64,000 bases of DNA from Kangiella taiwanensis (GCF_020005165.1 NZ_JAHCLT010000002.1:248001-312000), one strand, 5' to 3'; counted from the stretch's first letter, positions 8,823 through 17,345 are shown. Translations and numbers: made by a program. The notes: generated by a model not told the origin, from the sequence alone.

Positions 8823-10040
8823 TTATTTATAAGATAAGCCCATGGCCTGACGAACATCATCCATCGTTTCACGCGCTACGTCACGCGCTCTGTCACAACC
8901 TTCAGAAACAATGTTTCGCACGATTTCAGGGCTTTCTTCGTATTCTTTTGCACGCTCTAGGAACTGCTGCTGCTCTGCGCAAACCCCATCTATAACGGGC
9001 TGTTTACACTCGACACAACCGATTCCGGCTGACGTACAACCTTTTTGAACCCACTCTTTAACTTCATCGGACGAGTAGATTTTATGAAATTCCCACACAG
9101 GGCACTTCTCTGGGTTGCCAGGATCATCGCGACGGACACGCGCGGGATCCGTTGGCATGGTGCGGATTTTCTTCTCTACTGACTCACGCGGCTCACGCAT
9201 CGAAATCGCATTGCCATACGATTTGGACATCTTTTGCCCATCAAGTCCTGGCATTTTGGATACCGGTGTCAGTAGCGCTTTAGGCTCAGGCAGAATAACT
9301 TTACCTGCACCATCCAAATAACCGTACAAACGCTCACGGTCATTCAGTGAAATATTGGCTTGGCTTTCGACCAAGGCTTGCGCTGTTTCCAGCGAAGACT
9401 GATCGCCCTCTTCTTGGAACTTTTTGCGTAAGCTTTTGTATAACTTAGCGTTTTTCTTGCCCATCTTCTTGATGGCTTCCGCTACCTTTTCCTCAAAGCC
9501 AGGCTCTTTACCATAAAAATGGTTAAATCGACGAGCTGCTTCCCGTGTCATTTCTACGTGCGGCACCTGATCCGCGCCCACCGGAACATTGCCCGCGCGG
9601 TAAACCAGAATATCAGCAGCCTGTAACAAAGGATAGCCTAAAAATCCGTAGGTCGATAAGTCTTTGTTTTGCAGCTTTTCTTGTTGCTCTTTATAGGTCG
9701 GAACCCGCTCTAACCAGCCTAATGGCGTGGTCATCGACATCAATAGGTGAAGTTCAGCATGCTCAGGCACCTTTGACTGCACAAAAATAGTCGATGAGCT
9801 TGGATTAATACCCGCCGCTAACCAGTCGATCACCGTATCCCATACGTACCCTTCGATTTGCGAGGTATCGTCGTAGTTAGTGGTCAAGGCATGCCAATCA
9901 GCCACCATGAAGAAGCACTCATACTCATGCTGCATTTGTGCCCAATTCTTTAAAACCCCATGGTAATGCCCTAAGTGTAATGGTCCCGTAGGACGCATGC
10001 CGGATAGAACGCGCTTTTGGCCAACAGATATCGAACTCAA
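8823..10040 (-). CDS. trpS: Tryptophanyl-tRNA synthetase, long form
   Basis: Charges tRNA-Trp with tryptophan. The class I signature is PTGPLHLGH at 17-25 (HIGH equivalent) and KMSKS is at 270-274. At 405 residues it is about 70 longer than the E. coli enzyme. The extra length lies in a charged insert about 181-250 and a Cys-containing C-terminal region (GCTSAGIGCVECKQP), a layout also known in pseudomonad-type TrpRS. The start is a TTG preceded by AAGGA at a spacing of six, and the frame reaches the conserved VLSGMRPTGP soon after, so the TTG is well supported. Confidence 0.93.
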   Translation of the reverse strand: MSSISVGQKRVLSGMRPTGPLHLGHYHGVLKNWAQMQHEYECFFMVADWHALTTNYDDTSQIEGYVWDTVIDWLAAGINPSSSTIFVQSKVPEHAELHLLMSMTTPLGWLERVPTYKEQQEKLQNKDLSTYGFLGYPLLQAADILVYRAGNVPVGADQVPHVEMTREAARRFNHFYGKEPGFEEKVAEAIKKMGKKNAKLYKSLRKKFQEEGDQSSLETAQALVESQANISLNDRERLYGYLDGAGKVILPEPKALLTPVSKMPGLDGQKMSKSYGNAISMREPRESVEKKIRTMPTDPARVRRDDPGNPEKCPVWEFHKIYSSDEVKEWVQKGCTSAGIGCVECKQPVIDGVCAEQQQFLERAKEYEESPEIVRNIVSEGCDRARDVARETMDDVRQAMGLSYK

Positions 10041-10193
10041 TGGAAATCCTTGAAGTAGCTTTTTATATAAATTTATTCAGACCGTCCATTATAACGAGAA
10101 CATTCCAAAACGCTATATTTCTGTATTTTGTGACGCTGAAATTAAGGCAAACGTCGACTGGCTATCATCTATTGTTCATAAAACAAACAATTC

Positions 10194-10222
10194 TTGACAA
10201 ACACAGCTACGTGTATATACAC
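10194..10222 (+). promoter_or_regulatory. sigma70-type promoter with palindromic operator for the marR operon
   Basis: A perfect -35 TTGACA lies at 10194-10199 and a TATACA -10 at 10216-10221, with a 16-bp spacer. The -10 is buried in the perfect 12-bp palindrome GTGTATATACAC (10211-10222). MarR dimers bind such palindromes, and this position would block RNA polymerase, so autorepression is the natural reading. The predicted transcription start falls within a base or two of the marR ATG at 10230. Confidence 0.6.
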
Positions 10223-10229
10223 TTAATTT

Positions 10230-10643
10230 ATGAGCAATGCCAAAGACCAATCTTATCCTGAGTTCTACGAGACTAAGGATTGCTACTGTTTAGAAGCACG
10301 CCGCAAAGCTCGTGCGATCACCCGGCTGTATGAGGAAAAACTTCGGCCGCATGGCTTAAGAGCAACTCAGTTTTCAGTGTTAGCAACGCTAAAGCTCAAA
10401 GGCCCTACTCCCGTCACCGAGTTGGCGGAGTTTTTGGTATTAGAACGTACGACCATGACGCGAGGCGCTGCCGTGATGGAGAAAAAAGGTTGGATTACGC
10501 CTGCGACCACTGAAGATGCTCGCGTCAGAGCTTGGCAATTAACCAAACAAGGTCGTCAAAAGCTCAAGGAGGCCTACCCTGCTTGGAAAGCCGTGCAAAC
10601 CTCACTTAATGAGGCCCCCACAGACAATAAGGAGTCAGCATGA
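10230..10643 (+). CDS. MarR-family transcriptional regulator
   Basis: Winged-helix repressor of 137 residues. The N-terminal CYCLEARRKARAITRLYEEKLRPHGLRATQFSVLATL and the wing region TRGAAVMEKKGWI..DARVRAWQLTKQG are typical of a MarR subfamily with conserved Cys residues near the N-terminus (C18, C20 here), which might sense oxidants or electrophiles. The ATG at 10230 has no ribosome binding site and lies almost at the predicted transcript 5' end. It overlaps the GST gene by 4 nt (ATGA) and leads a four-gene operon that it probably represses. Confidence 0.85.
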   Translation: MSNAKDQSYPEFYETKDCYCLEARRKARAITRLYEEKLRPHGLRATQFSVLATLKLKGPTPVTELAEFLVLERTTMTRGAAVMEKKGWITPATTEDARVRAWQLTKQGRQKLKEAYPAWKAVQTSLNEAPTDNKESA

Positions 10644-11257
10644 AGCTGTATTACGAGGAAACCGCTAACTGCTATAAAACCTGCGCTGTAGCAAAGCATT
10701 TACACATTCCTATTGAGTTTGTCCGAGTCGACCTTGGTCAAGGCGAACACAAAACTGCTGAGTTTTTATCAAAGAACCCTAACGGAAAAGTCCCGCTTCT
10801 AGAGACTTCTCAAGGAAATATCTGGGAATCCATAGCAATTATGTGCCACTTCGCTCGTGAAGCTAAATCAGACTTATGGCCGACGGATCATCGCCAAGTC
10901 GATGTGATGCGCTGGCTCAGTTGGGATATGGATCATTTCCTTCCAGCGATTGGCGTTTATTATTTTGAGCACATTATTAAGCCTAAGTATGGCTTTGGAG
11001 AACCGAGCCTTGAAGCCATTGAGCAAAACGAAAAAGAGTTTAAACACTACGCTGAAATTCTTAATCAGCACCTCAGAGGCAAAGACTATTTAGTAGGTAA
11101 CACTTTAACGCTGGCTGACTTTTCAGTCGGCGCTATGCTGCCTTACGCAGAAGAAGCGAAGATTCCCCTTGAAGAATTTACTGAAATTAAGCGCTGGCAT
11201 GACAACATGATGCAATTGCCTGCATGGCAAAACCCCTTTCCCCAACATGAGAAATAA
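10640..11257 (+). CDS. Glutathione S-transferase family protein
   Basis: Cytosolic GST of 205 residues. The N-terminal thioredoxin-like domain (about 1-75) has the cis-Pro motif GKVPLLET and the ES glutathione contact in IWESIAIM. The C-terminal helical domain contains LVGNTLTLADFSVGAML, the usual N-capping/hydrophobic-staple region. The N-terminal YYEETANCYKTC places Asn/Cys near the position of the catalytic Ser/Tyr. The substrate cannot be told. It is translationally coupled to marR and followed by DUF1428 and VOC genes, suggesting detoxification of an electrophilic compound. Confidence 0.87.
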   Translation: MKLYYEETANCYKTCAVAKHLHIPIEFVRVDLGQGEHKTAEFLSKNPNGKVPLLETSQGNIWESIAIMCHFAREAKSDLWPTDHRQVDVMRWLSWDMDHFLPAIGVYYFEHIIKPKYGFGEPSLEAIEQNEKEFKHYAEILNQHLRGKDYLVGNTLTLADFSVGAMLPYAEEAKIPLEEFTEIKRWHDNMMQLPAWQNPFPQHEK

Positions 11258-11268
11258 GGAGATCGACT

Positions 11269-11631
11269 ATGTCATTTTATATTGATGGATATGTATTACC
11301 GGTACCTAAAGATAAATTGGACGAATACATTGAAATGGCGCAACGCGCTGGCAAGGTTTGGAAAGAGTACGGTGCCCTGAAGGTCGTCGAAGCTAAAGCT
11401 GACGATGTACCCGATGGGAAAGTCACCTCGTTTGGTCAAAGCGTGAAACTTGAAGAAGGTGAAACGGTTATCTTCTCTTATATTCTTTATGAATCACGTC
11501 AAGCACGCGATGAAATCAACGAAAAGGTCATGAAGGATCCGCGGCTCGCCGACATGATGGATCCGAAAAACTTGCCGTTTGATGGTATGCGCATGTTTTG
11601 GGGTGGTTTTACCCCTATCGTAGAGCTCTGA
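11269..11631 (+). CDS. DUF1428 family protein (YbaA-like)
   Basis: Small 120-residue protein with the whole-length DUF1428 pattern: YIDGYVLPVPKDKLDEYIEMA at the start, FSYILYESRQARDEIN in the middle and MPFDGMRM-like LPFDGMRMFWGGF at the end. The fold is a ferredoxin-like dimeric barrel; the function is unknown. The start has AGGAG six bases upstream. It is the third gene of the MarR operon, 11 bp after the GST gene, which is the only hint of a stress or detoxification role. Confidence 0.87.
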   Translation: MSFYIDGYVLPVPKDKLDEYIEMAQRAGKVWKEYGALKVVEAKADDVPDGKVTSFGQSVKLEEGETVIFSYILYESRQARDEINEKVMKDPRLADMMDPKNLPFDGMRMFWGGFTPIVEL

Positions 11632-11663
11632 TCGTCAAACTAAATGATAAAGGAGTATATTTA

Positions 11664-12143
11664 ATGAGTGATCAAAAAGTTGAATTAAAAGCACCTATAG
11701 CACACTTGGTCTGTGACCCATGCGAAGAAGCCATCGCTTTTTATCAAAAGGCGTTTGGTGCTGAAGAGTTACAGCGAGTCCCAGGCCCCAATGGTGAAAA
11801 GATCATGCATGCCTGCTTAAAGATCGACGATGGTTATATTTTCCTTGTAGATGACTTTCCTGAGTTTAACCCAGAGGGAAAGTCAATGTCGCCAAAATCC
11901 CTTGGCGGCAGTCCAGTCACCATCCATCGTTACGTCGAAAGCTGTGATGAAGCATTCAAGCAAGCAATAGACGCTGGCGCAACTTCAAAAATGGAACCAC
12001 AAGATACCTTCTGGGGCGATCGTTATGCAGCTTTTGTTGACCCTTTTGGTCACAACTGGTCAATTGCTCATCGCGTTAAAGATGTTAGCGACGAAGATCT
12101 TAAGAAGGCTATGAACGAAGAATTTAGCGGTGAGAAGTGTTAA
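11664..12143 (+). CDS. VOC-superfamily protein, PhnB/glyoxalase-like
   Basis: A single VOC domain of 159 residues, with APIAHLVCDPCEEAIAFYQKAFGAEELQRV and a C-terminal WGDRYAAFVDPFGHNWSIAHRV, the classical PhnB-like layout. The start is the ATG at 11664 with AAAGGAG upstream; the frame is open further upstream but overlaps the previous gene and carries no family sequence. Members may be metal-dependent lyases or binding proteins; the reaction is not predictable. It is last in the MarR operon and followed by a hairpin. Confidence 0.85.
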   Translation: MSDQKVELKAPIAHLVCDPCEEAIAFYQKAFGAEELQRVPGPNGEKIMHACLKIDDGYIFLVDDFPEFNPEGKSMSPKSLGGSPVTIHRYVESCDEAFKQAIDAGATSKMEPQDTFWGDRYAAFVDPFGHNWSIAHRVKDVSDEDLKKAMNEEFSGEKC

Positions 12144-12154
12144 GAGAAACTGTT

Positions 12155-12177
12155 ATACCGCGGCTTGACCGCGGTAT
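12155..12177. terminator. Hairpin between convergent genes, possible bidirectional terminator
   Basis: A perfect 9-bp GC-rich stem, ATACCGCGG and CCGCGGTAT, with a 5-nt loop, centred between the stop of the VOC gene and the stop of yciO on the opposite strand. The T-tracts on both sides are short, so it is a weak intrinsic terminator on either strand. Confidence 0.5.
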
Positions 12178-12192
12178 TTATCAGTTGAGATG

Positions 12193-12816
12193 TTACTCAA
12201 AGGCAGAGCTATCGCCAGCGCCTTCACGAACGACCTCTGGATACCCAGAGGTCAAATCAATCACGGTCGTTGGCTCGTGTCCACAGTAGCCACCATCAAT
12301 GACCACATCCACACGCCCGTTAAGCAGCTCATGAATTTCATACGGCTCTAGGATCTGCCCTTCTTCCTGCTGAGGCAATATCAAACTAGAACTCATCAAT
12401 GGCTCGCCCAAATCGTCCAGTAACGCCTGAGTAATCGGTGTTTCTGGAACACGAATTCCTATCGTTTTCTTCTTTGGATGCTTTAGCCTATTGGGTACTT
12501 CACCAGTAGCCCTCAAGATAAACGTGTAAGGCCCAGGCGTGTTATTTTTGATTAAGCGAAATGCTGCATTATCCACCCGCGCGTAAGTCGCTAATTCAGA
12601 TAAATCACGACAGACCAATGTAAAGTTGTGCGACTTGTCTAAATTACGAATACGACGAATTCGATCCAAGGCATTCTTATCACCAATATGGCAGCCTAAT
12701 GCATAGCCTGAATCTGTCGGGTAAGCTACCAAAGCCCCTTGGCGAATTTTAGCCACCACCTGGCTAATTAATCTTGGCTGAGGTGTTTCGTTATGAATTT
12801 CAATAAGTTGCGTCAT
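12193..12816 (-). CDS. yciO: YciO, Sua5/YciO/YrdC family protein
   Basis: TsaC-like fold protein of 207 residues. RQGALVAYPTDSGYALGCHIGDKNALDRIRRIRNL and NNTPGPYTFILRATGEVPNRL match the E. coli YciO family over the full length. TsaC homologues make threonylcarbamoyl-AMP for the tRNA t6A modification; YciO is a paralogue of less certain role. The ATG at 12816 aligns with the E. coli start; an upstream in-frame TTG at 12828 is less likely. It follows rnm by 18 bp, reproducing the E. coli yciV(rnm)-yciO pair. Confidence 0.9.
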   Translation of the reverse strand: MTQLIEIHNETPQPRLISQVVAKIRQGALVAYPTDSGYALGCHIGDKNALDRIRRIRNLDKSHNFTLVCRDLSELATYARVDNAAFRLIKNNTPGPYTFILRATGEVPNRLKHPKKKTIGIRVPETPITQALLDDLGEPLMSSSLILPQQEEGQILEPYEIHELLNGRVDVVIDGGYCGHEPTTVIDLTSGYPEVVREGAGDSSAFE

Positions 12817-12834
12817 ATTATTAGTCAATTATTA

Positions 12835-13686
12835 TTAGCAATTGCTCCACGAATGAGATTCCCAAACCGGTGTCGCTTTTTCTGGAATAGGGGCAAACTT
12901 CCCTAGCAATGCCCATGGCTTATCAGGCGAATGGAAATCTGAACCCTGCGAAGCATACAGTTCAAACTGACGACACCAGTCCACTAACAAATTTTTCTGT
13001 CCTGGGTGAATATTAGGGTAACACGTTTCTAAAGCTTGCCCACCCACTGATTTAAACTCTTCAATTAACCGTTTGAGTTTATTCGAGCCCATACCGTATC
13101 GGGTAGGATGTGCTAGCACCGGGATCCCACCAGCCTTTCGAATCATAGCGATAGCATCTTCTAAATCAAACCATTCATCTTTAACGTAAGCTTTGCCACC
13201 TTTTGCCAAATACTTCTTAAAGGCATCGCCAAAGTTTTTCACCACGCCTCGCTCCAAAAGGTATTGCGCTAAATGCGTTCGACAGACCATCGGCTGACTA
13301 TCAATAAAGTACTCAATATCCGGCTGCGCCCCTTTGACACCAGCCGCTTCAAGTTTTTTGCCCATATCCAAAGCTCGCTCTCGTCGTTTCTCTTGGATAC
13401 TACCCAAGAAACGCTGCAAACTTGGGCTAGTATGATCAACCTGAAGTCCAACAATGTGTACTGTATCTTGCCCTTTACTACCCCAAGAAGCGGAGATTTC
13501 GACACCTGGAATAACAGTTACCGAATACTCCTTAGCAACCTCTAACGCCTCTGCAATAGAACCCACAGAGTCATGATCCGTGATAGCCAGCTGATCCACA
13601 CCTCGCTCTTGCGCGAGCAGTATAAGCTCTTCGGGCGACAAGCTGCCGTCTGAAGCTGTGGTATGGCTGTGCAAATCACGTAACAT
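12835..13686 (-). CDS. rnm: PHP-domain 5'-3' exoribonuclease RNase AM
   Basis: 283-residue PHP-superfamily phosphoesterase. Metal-binding motifs are LHSHTTASDG near 5-14, ITDHDS near 36-41, PGVEIS, LAHPTRY and QGSDFHSPDKPW. E. coli YciV/Rnm removes nucleotides from 5' ends of short RNAs and matures 5' ends of 23S, 16S and 5S rRNA. The ATG at 13686 is chosen; an in-frame GTG at 13695 would add three residues. It is divergent from yciB, with yciO downstream. Confidence 0.88.
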   Translation of the reverse strand: MLRDLHSHTTASDGSLSPEELILLAQERGVDQLAITDHDSVGSIAEALEVAKEYSVTVIPGVEISASWGSKGQDTVHIVGLQVDHTSPSLQRFLGSIQEKRRERALDMGKKLEAAGVKGAQPDIEYFIDSQPMVCRTHLAQYLLERGVVKNFGDAFKKYLAKGGKAYVKDEWFDLEDAIAMIRKAGGIPVLAHPTRYGMGSNKLKRLIEEFKSVGGQALETCYPNIHPGQKNLLVDWCRQFELYASQGSDFHSPDKPWALLGKFAPIPEKATPVWESHSWSNC

Positions 13687-13783
13687 AGTACTCACTCATC
13701 AAAGTCATCAAAATATTGCTACCGCTAGTTTGCCTACCTTTTGCGATAAGGTAAACTTAGCATGCATTTTAACAGGTATTTAT

Positions 13784-14344
13784 ATGACGTTTTTTAAAGA
13801 AAACTATCCGATTGTCGGTTTTATTGCCGCATATCTCATCACCAAGAACCTCATTTTAGCGGCGGCTATCTGGAGTGGATTAACCTTAGTGCAGATGATC
13901 GTACACTACTTTACTCAGAAGGAAGTTAAAAAAAGCCACATAGCTCTTTTCTTTGTGGGCTTAGCACTGGTTGCCCTCGCCTACTATTTCGATGATGATG
14001 ACTTTATCAAATGGAAAACCAGTATCGCTGTATGGGCTGGTGCCTTATTTATCTTGATTAGGCAACTAGCCTCAGGAAAATATGTTATTCAAGATCTCAC
14101 AAAATCGAGCGGCTTGATTAAGGATACGGCACCAAAAAACCTGTTGGCAAAAGTTAACTGGATGTGGGTTATCGTGTTAGCAATGTATGGCGGTTTAAAC
14201 CTATACATTGCTTTCAACTTTAGCACCGACTTCTGGTTCTACTTTAAATTGATTAGCATGTTTGTGTTACTGTTTGGCCTACTGATTATCAGTATCGTCA
14301 TGCTCAAAGAACATTTGCATTTAGAAGAAGAATCATCTAACTAA
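13784..14344 (+). CDS. yciB: Inner-membrane septation-related protein YciB (IspZ)
   Basis: Multi-pass membrane protein of 186 residues (E. coli YciB 179). About five hydrophobic segments are visible, with the family's FIAAYLITKNLILAAAIWSGLT, FDDDDFIKWKTSI and NWMWVIVLAMYGGLNLYIAFNFSTDFWFYFKL. In E. coli it interacts with division and elongation proteins and helps envelope integrity. The ATG at 13784 gives the family start; the longer open frame upstream overlaps rnm on the other strand and is not conserved. Confidence 0.9.
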   Translation: MTFFKENYPIVGFIAAYLITKNLILAAAIWSGLTLVQMIVHYFTQKEVKKSHIALFFVGLALVALAYYFDDDDFIKWKTSIAVWAGALFILIRQLASGKYVIQDLTKSSGLIKDTAPKNLLAKVNWMWVIVLAMYGGLNLYIAFNFSTDFWFYFKLISMFVLLFGLLIISIVMLKEHLHLEEESSN

Positions 14345-14365
14345 TACTGAAATGAGACTACCATA

Positions 14366-14665
14366 ATGCTTTACATGATTTATTCCGTAGACGTTGAAAA
14401 CTCCCTGCCATTGCGTGCTAAAGCGCGACCAGTACATATTGAACGTTTAGAAGCACTGAAGAACGAAGGTCGATTGATCATGGCAGGACCTTTACCAGCC
14501 ATTGATGCCAATGATCCAGGTGAAGCAGGCTTTACTGGCAGTTTAATTGTAGCCGAGTTCGAATCACTCGAAGCAGCCAAAAACTGGGCTGATGCCGATC
14601 CTTACATCGAAGCAGGCGTTTACGACAGTGTTACCGTGAAGCCTTACAAGAAAGTATTACCCTAA
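14366..14665 (+). CDS. yciI: YciI family protein
   Basis: 99-residue ferredoxin-like protein. The family pattern is complete: [26 protein letters not shown] with the conserved His (H24) thought to pair with an Asp in the active-site dyad, [26 protein letters not shown] and a C-terminal [11 protein letters not shown]. The function is unknown. It lies 21 bp after yciB and 27 bp before bolA, in a likely operon. Confidence 0.9.
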   Translation: MLYMIYSVDVENSLPLRAKARPVHIERLEALKNEGRLIMAGPLPAIDANDPGEAGFTGSLIVAEFESLEAAKNWADADPYIEAGVYDSVTVKPYKKVLP

Positions 14666-14692
14666 GCCCGACAAGACTAGATTGGACAAGAA

Positions 14693-14971
14693 ATGACACA
14701 ACAAGCACCAGACAACACAGCCCGCATCGAAAAGATGCAGCAACTGATTGCAGACGCTCTACAGCCTGAGCAACTTGAGATTATTGACGATAGCCACAAA
14801 CACATCGGTCACGCAGGCGCCAAAGGCGGTCTAGGCCACTTTACCGTTATCATCAAAAGTGACGCTTTAGAAGGCAAGCGCATGATTCAGCAACACCGCA
14901 TGATCTACGACGCCCTAGGCGACATGATGCAAACGGATATTCATGCGTTGGCGATTAAGGTAATAAAGTAG
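14693..14971 (+). CDS. bolA: BolA family protein
   Basis: 92-residue BolA-type KH-like protein. The signature includes IGHAGAKGGLGHFTVIIKSDALEGKRMIQQHRMIYDALGDMM, containing the conserved His used with monothiol glutaredoxins for [2Fe-2S] binding, and the C-terminal DIHALAIKVIK. BolA proteins act in iron-sulfur trafficking and, in E. coli, morphology and transcription. It ends the yciB-yciI-bolA run. Confidence 0.92.
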   Translation: MTQQAPDNTARIEKMQQLIADALQPEQLEIIDDSHKHIGHAGAKGGLGHFTVIIKSDALEGKRMIQQHRMIYDALGDMMQTDIHALAIKVIK

Positions 14972-14977
14972 GTTTAA

Positions 14978-15679
14978 TTGAAACAACAAACTCTACAGAT
15001 TGTACTTTTAGGACTTTTTATAACAGCTCTATCAGTTGTAGCCTATTATTTTGCAAAGCCGCCCCGCTATGTAGAAAAACACCAACCGAATATCAGAGCT
15101 GTCTTTATAGCAAAGCATATGAGTACAAATTTTTATCAAAAACACGAAGCTTCATTTAATGGACAAGAGGAAAATTTTGATAAAGTCTTACCATTATTTA
15201 AATACAAAGGCTCACTCATTAAACGAATTGAACACTCAAATAGTTGCGGGATACAGGAGTCTCGTTTTTTTAGTAAGAAGCATCTTGAAGGGTTAGAACA
15301 AAATATTTATAGCGTTTATTCTGTTTCCGGTGAATGGTGCGAGCCTTACTATCAGTCCCAAATAGCACTGATTGAAGCTTTGAAGGATAAAGATGGCTGG
15401 ATATTACATAGGTACTACCCGTTAGCCAGAGACTCGATGGGCGAGCTTTTTATTGCCGAGCTCATTGTAGGTGAAGTGGCGGGGGTTAATTTGGAAGAAT
15501 TGAAGAATTACCTGTTAGAGCCTTATTACTTTGCTGAAGAGAGCTATATTGGAAAGTATAGACTCAATGAAAGTCTGCAAAAGGGAGATACTATAAAGGT
15601 TAATGAAAAGGTCTTTCTGAAAAAGTCTGTATATATAAAAGACATAGAATCAGTGCTCAGTACTCAACAAAAGAATTGA
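14978..15679 (+). CDS. Uncharacterised membrane-anchored protein, 233 aa
   Basis: Not recognised. One N-terminal hydrophobic helix (about 7-26) is followed by a soluble domain that would face the periplasm, rich in Lys, Tyr and Glu, with two Cys (in NSCGIQ and GEWCEPYY) that could form a disulfide. The start is a TTG at 14978 with a weak AGG upstream. The base composition looks more AT-rich than the neighbours. It begins 6 bp after bolA and converges on nlpD, exactly where rpoS would follow nlpD in many gammaproteobacteria. Confidence 0.6.
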   Translation: MKQQTLQIVLLGLFITALSVVAYYFAKPPRYVEKHQPNIRAVFIAKHMSTNFYQKHEASFNGQEENFDKVLPLFKYKGSLIKRIEHSNSCGIQESRFFSKKHLEGLEQNIYSVYSVSGEWCEPYYQSQIALIEALKDKDGWILHRYYPLARDSMGELFIAELIVGEVAGVNLEELKNYLLEPYYFAEESYIGKYRLNESLQKGDTIKVNEKVFLKKSVYIKDIESVLSTQQKN

Positions 15680-15681
15680 GA

Positions 15682-16692
15682 TTACCGCTTAGGCAGATAC
15701 CTCAACGGATCAACGGGCTTACCTTTGAAGCGAATTTCGAAGTGAAGTTTTGGGATATCTGAGTCGGTATTACCTATTTCAGCAATTTTTTGTCCAGCTT
15801 TGATGATCTCGTTTTCTTTCACGAGCAAGCGCTTGTTATGTGCATAAGCACTGATGAAGTCGTTATTGTGCTTTACAATAATTAAGTTGCCGTAACCTCG
15901 TAAGCCACGCCCCGAGTAAACCACAAGCCCTGGCGCAGCGGCTCGAACCGGCTCACCCATGTTACCCGCGATATCAATGCCCCGAGAGCCTTTGCCACCA
16001 GAAAAACGGGCAATCACTTTCCCCATATTGGGCCACATCCAATACTTCACTGGGCGGCTGGTAAAGGTTTGAGTGGTTGCAGGTTTCGCTTTTGGTTTCT
16101 GCTTTACGGTTTCAGTTTTTTTCGGCTGGGATTTAGGCTGAGACTTGGGTTGAGTGCGCGGCTGACGCTTTGGCTCTGTTTTTGTTGCTGGTGTTTTAGT
16201 CGCGTCAGGCTTAGTTACAGGGCGCTCAACCGTCTTAATCGCTTCACGGCTCACTTCCTGCACACCTCGTCGGCTCGCAGCTACACTGTTTGAAGTATCG
16301 TCGGCCTGTGCGATTTGTGACGTATCGATATTACGCTGACTTTCAAACTGTCTAGCTTTTTCTAAATCCAGCTTCTGGCCAGGGTAAATGGTAAAGGTTG
16401 CATCAATATTGTTAGCTTCAGCTAGGGTTTTATAGTCAAAGCCATAGCGAAAAGCAATGGAATACAAAGTGTCGGCTGGCTGTACCACGTAGAACTGCTG
16501 ACTGTTATCCACTTCTGTAGGTGGGTAGAAGCTATGGAGTTGCGCGCCATTACCTGTGGCCTGCCGCTCCTCTACTGGCGCTAACCTCGGGTTACCACAC
16601 CCTTGCAAAAAGTATAGTGCTAAGACAATCGCCACGATCCACAAAGAACGAATCGCTGAACGCTTCAGTATGTCTTTTGTTTCTTTTTGCAT
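15682..16692 (-). CDS. nlpD: NlpD, LysM/LytM-domain murein hydrolase activator lipoprotein
   Basis: Outer-envelope lipoprotein that activates amidases at the septum. A signal segment ends in the lipobox LQGC (Cys about 32), a LysM domain follows (about 68-109, YVVQPADTLYSIAFRYGFDYKTLAEANNI), then a Pro/Lys/Thr/Gln-rich linker and a C-terminal LytM (M23-like) domain (about 225-332). The LytM zinc site is degenerate: SRGIDIAG has Arg where active peptidases have His, and the last motif reads KLHFEIR. This fits an activator, not a peptidase. ATG 16692 is preferred over an in-frame TTG at 16698. It is last in the ispF-truD-surE-pcm-yqaA-nlpD run; no rpoS follows. Confidence 0.9.
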   Translation of the reverse strand: MQKETKDILKRSAIRSLWIVAIVLALYFLQGCGNPRLAPVEERQATGNGAQLHSFYPPTEVDNSQQFYVVQPADTLYSIAFRYGFDYKTLAEANNIDATFTIYPGQKLDLEKARQFESQRNIDTSQIAQADDTSNSVAASRRGVQEVSREAIKTVERPVTKPDATKTPATKTEPKRQPRTQPKSQPKSQPKKTETVKQKPKAKPATTQTFTSRPVKYWMWPNMGKVIARFSGGKGSRGIDIAGNMGEPVRAAAPGLVVYSGRGLRGYGNLIIVKHNNDFISAYAHNKRLLVKENEIIKAGQKIAEIGNTDSDIPKLHFEIRFKGKPVDPLRYLPKR

Positions 16693-16757
16693 TAACAAGC
16701 TATCCCTATTGCAGTAAGCTGTAATTCAACCTTTTGAAAAGTAAGACTATTTAGCCA

Positions 16758-17345
16758 TTAATTGGCGATGTTGTAAATAATGTAGGCTAAAACACCCAAA
16801 ATAAGCACGCCCCAACCAATCCACTCTACATATTGACGCAATTTATGCTCCATTTGTTCCCCACCCCACTTCACTAATCCGCCGATGAGAAAAAACTGAG
16901 CACTTCTCGCCACAATAGATGCAATTAAAAACGGGATGAACGCCATACCCAGAGCGCCCGCTGTTAACGTGAAAATTTTATAAGGAACAGGCGAAAAGCC
17001 CGCCACTAATACCACCCAAACGCCGTATTCCGCAAACCAGTCCAGCGCACGGTTATAGGTTTCTTGATAACCTAGTTCAACAATCCAAGGCAATACCCAG
17101 GATTCAAAAGCAAAGGCTCCGATTAAGTAAGCTGCGACGCCACCCAGCACCGAAGTTACCGTCGCCACGAAAGCCAGCCATAGCGCACGGCTTGGCTTTG
17201 CTAACGCCATTGGCGCCAGCATTACAGCTGTGGGGATAGGGAAAAAGATGGACTCAATAAAACTAACAAAACCTAGAATATATACCGCATATTGGTGACG
17301 AGCCCAACGCAAGCAAGCATCGTACATTTTCGTGAAGATTTTCAT
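16758..17345 (-). CDS. DedA/YqaA-family membrane protein
   Basis: 195-residue inner-membrane protein of the VTT/SNARE-associated superfamily. Four or five hydrophobic segments are present, with the family pattern FIESIFFPIPTAVMLAPMAL near 29-48, GGVAAYLIGAFAFESW and GFSPVPYKIFTLTAGALGM. DedA relatives are linked to lipid flipping and envelope stress; the substrate of YqaA-type proteins is not settled. It overlaps pcm by 4 nt (ATGA), a pairing found in several gammaproteobacteria. Confidence 0.87.
   Translation of the reverse strand: MKIFTKMYDACLRWARHQYAVYILGFVSFIESIFFPIPTAVMLAPMALAKPSRALWLAFVATVTSVLGGVAAYLIGAFAFESWVLPWIVELGYQETYNRALDWFAEYGVWVVLVAGFSPVPYKIFTLTAGALGMAFIPFLIASIVARSAQFFLIGGLVKWGGEQMEHKLRQYVEWIGWGVLILGVLAYIIYNIAN

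Noticed and set aside
13658-13783. N-terminal extension of YciB upstream of the ATG at 13784
   Set aside because: It overlaps rnm on the opposite strand, is not hydrophobic in the family manner, and the ATG at 13784 gives the conserved start.
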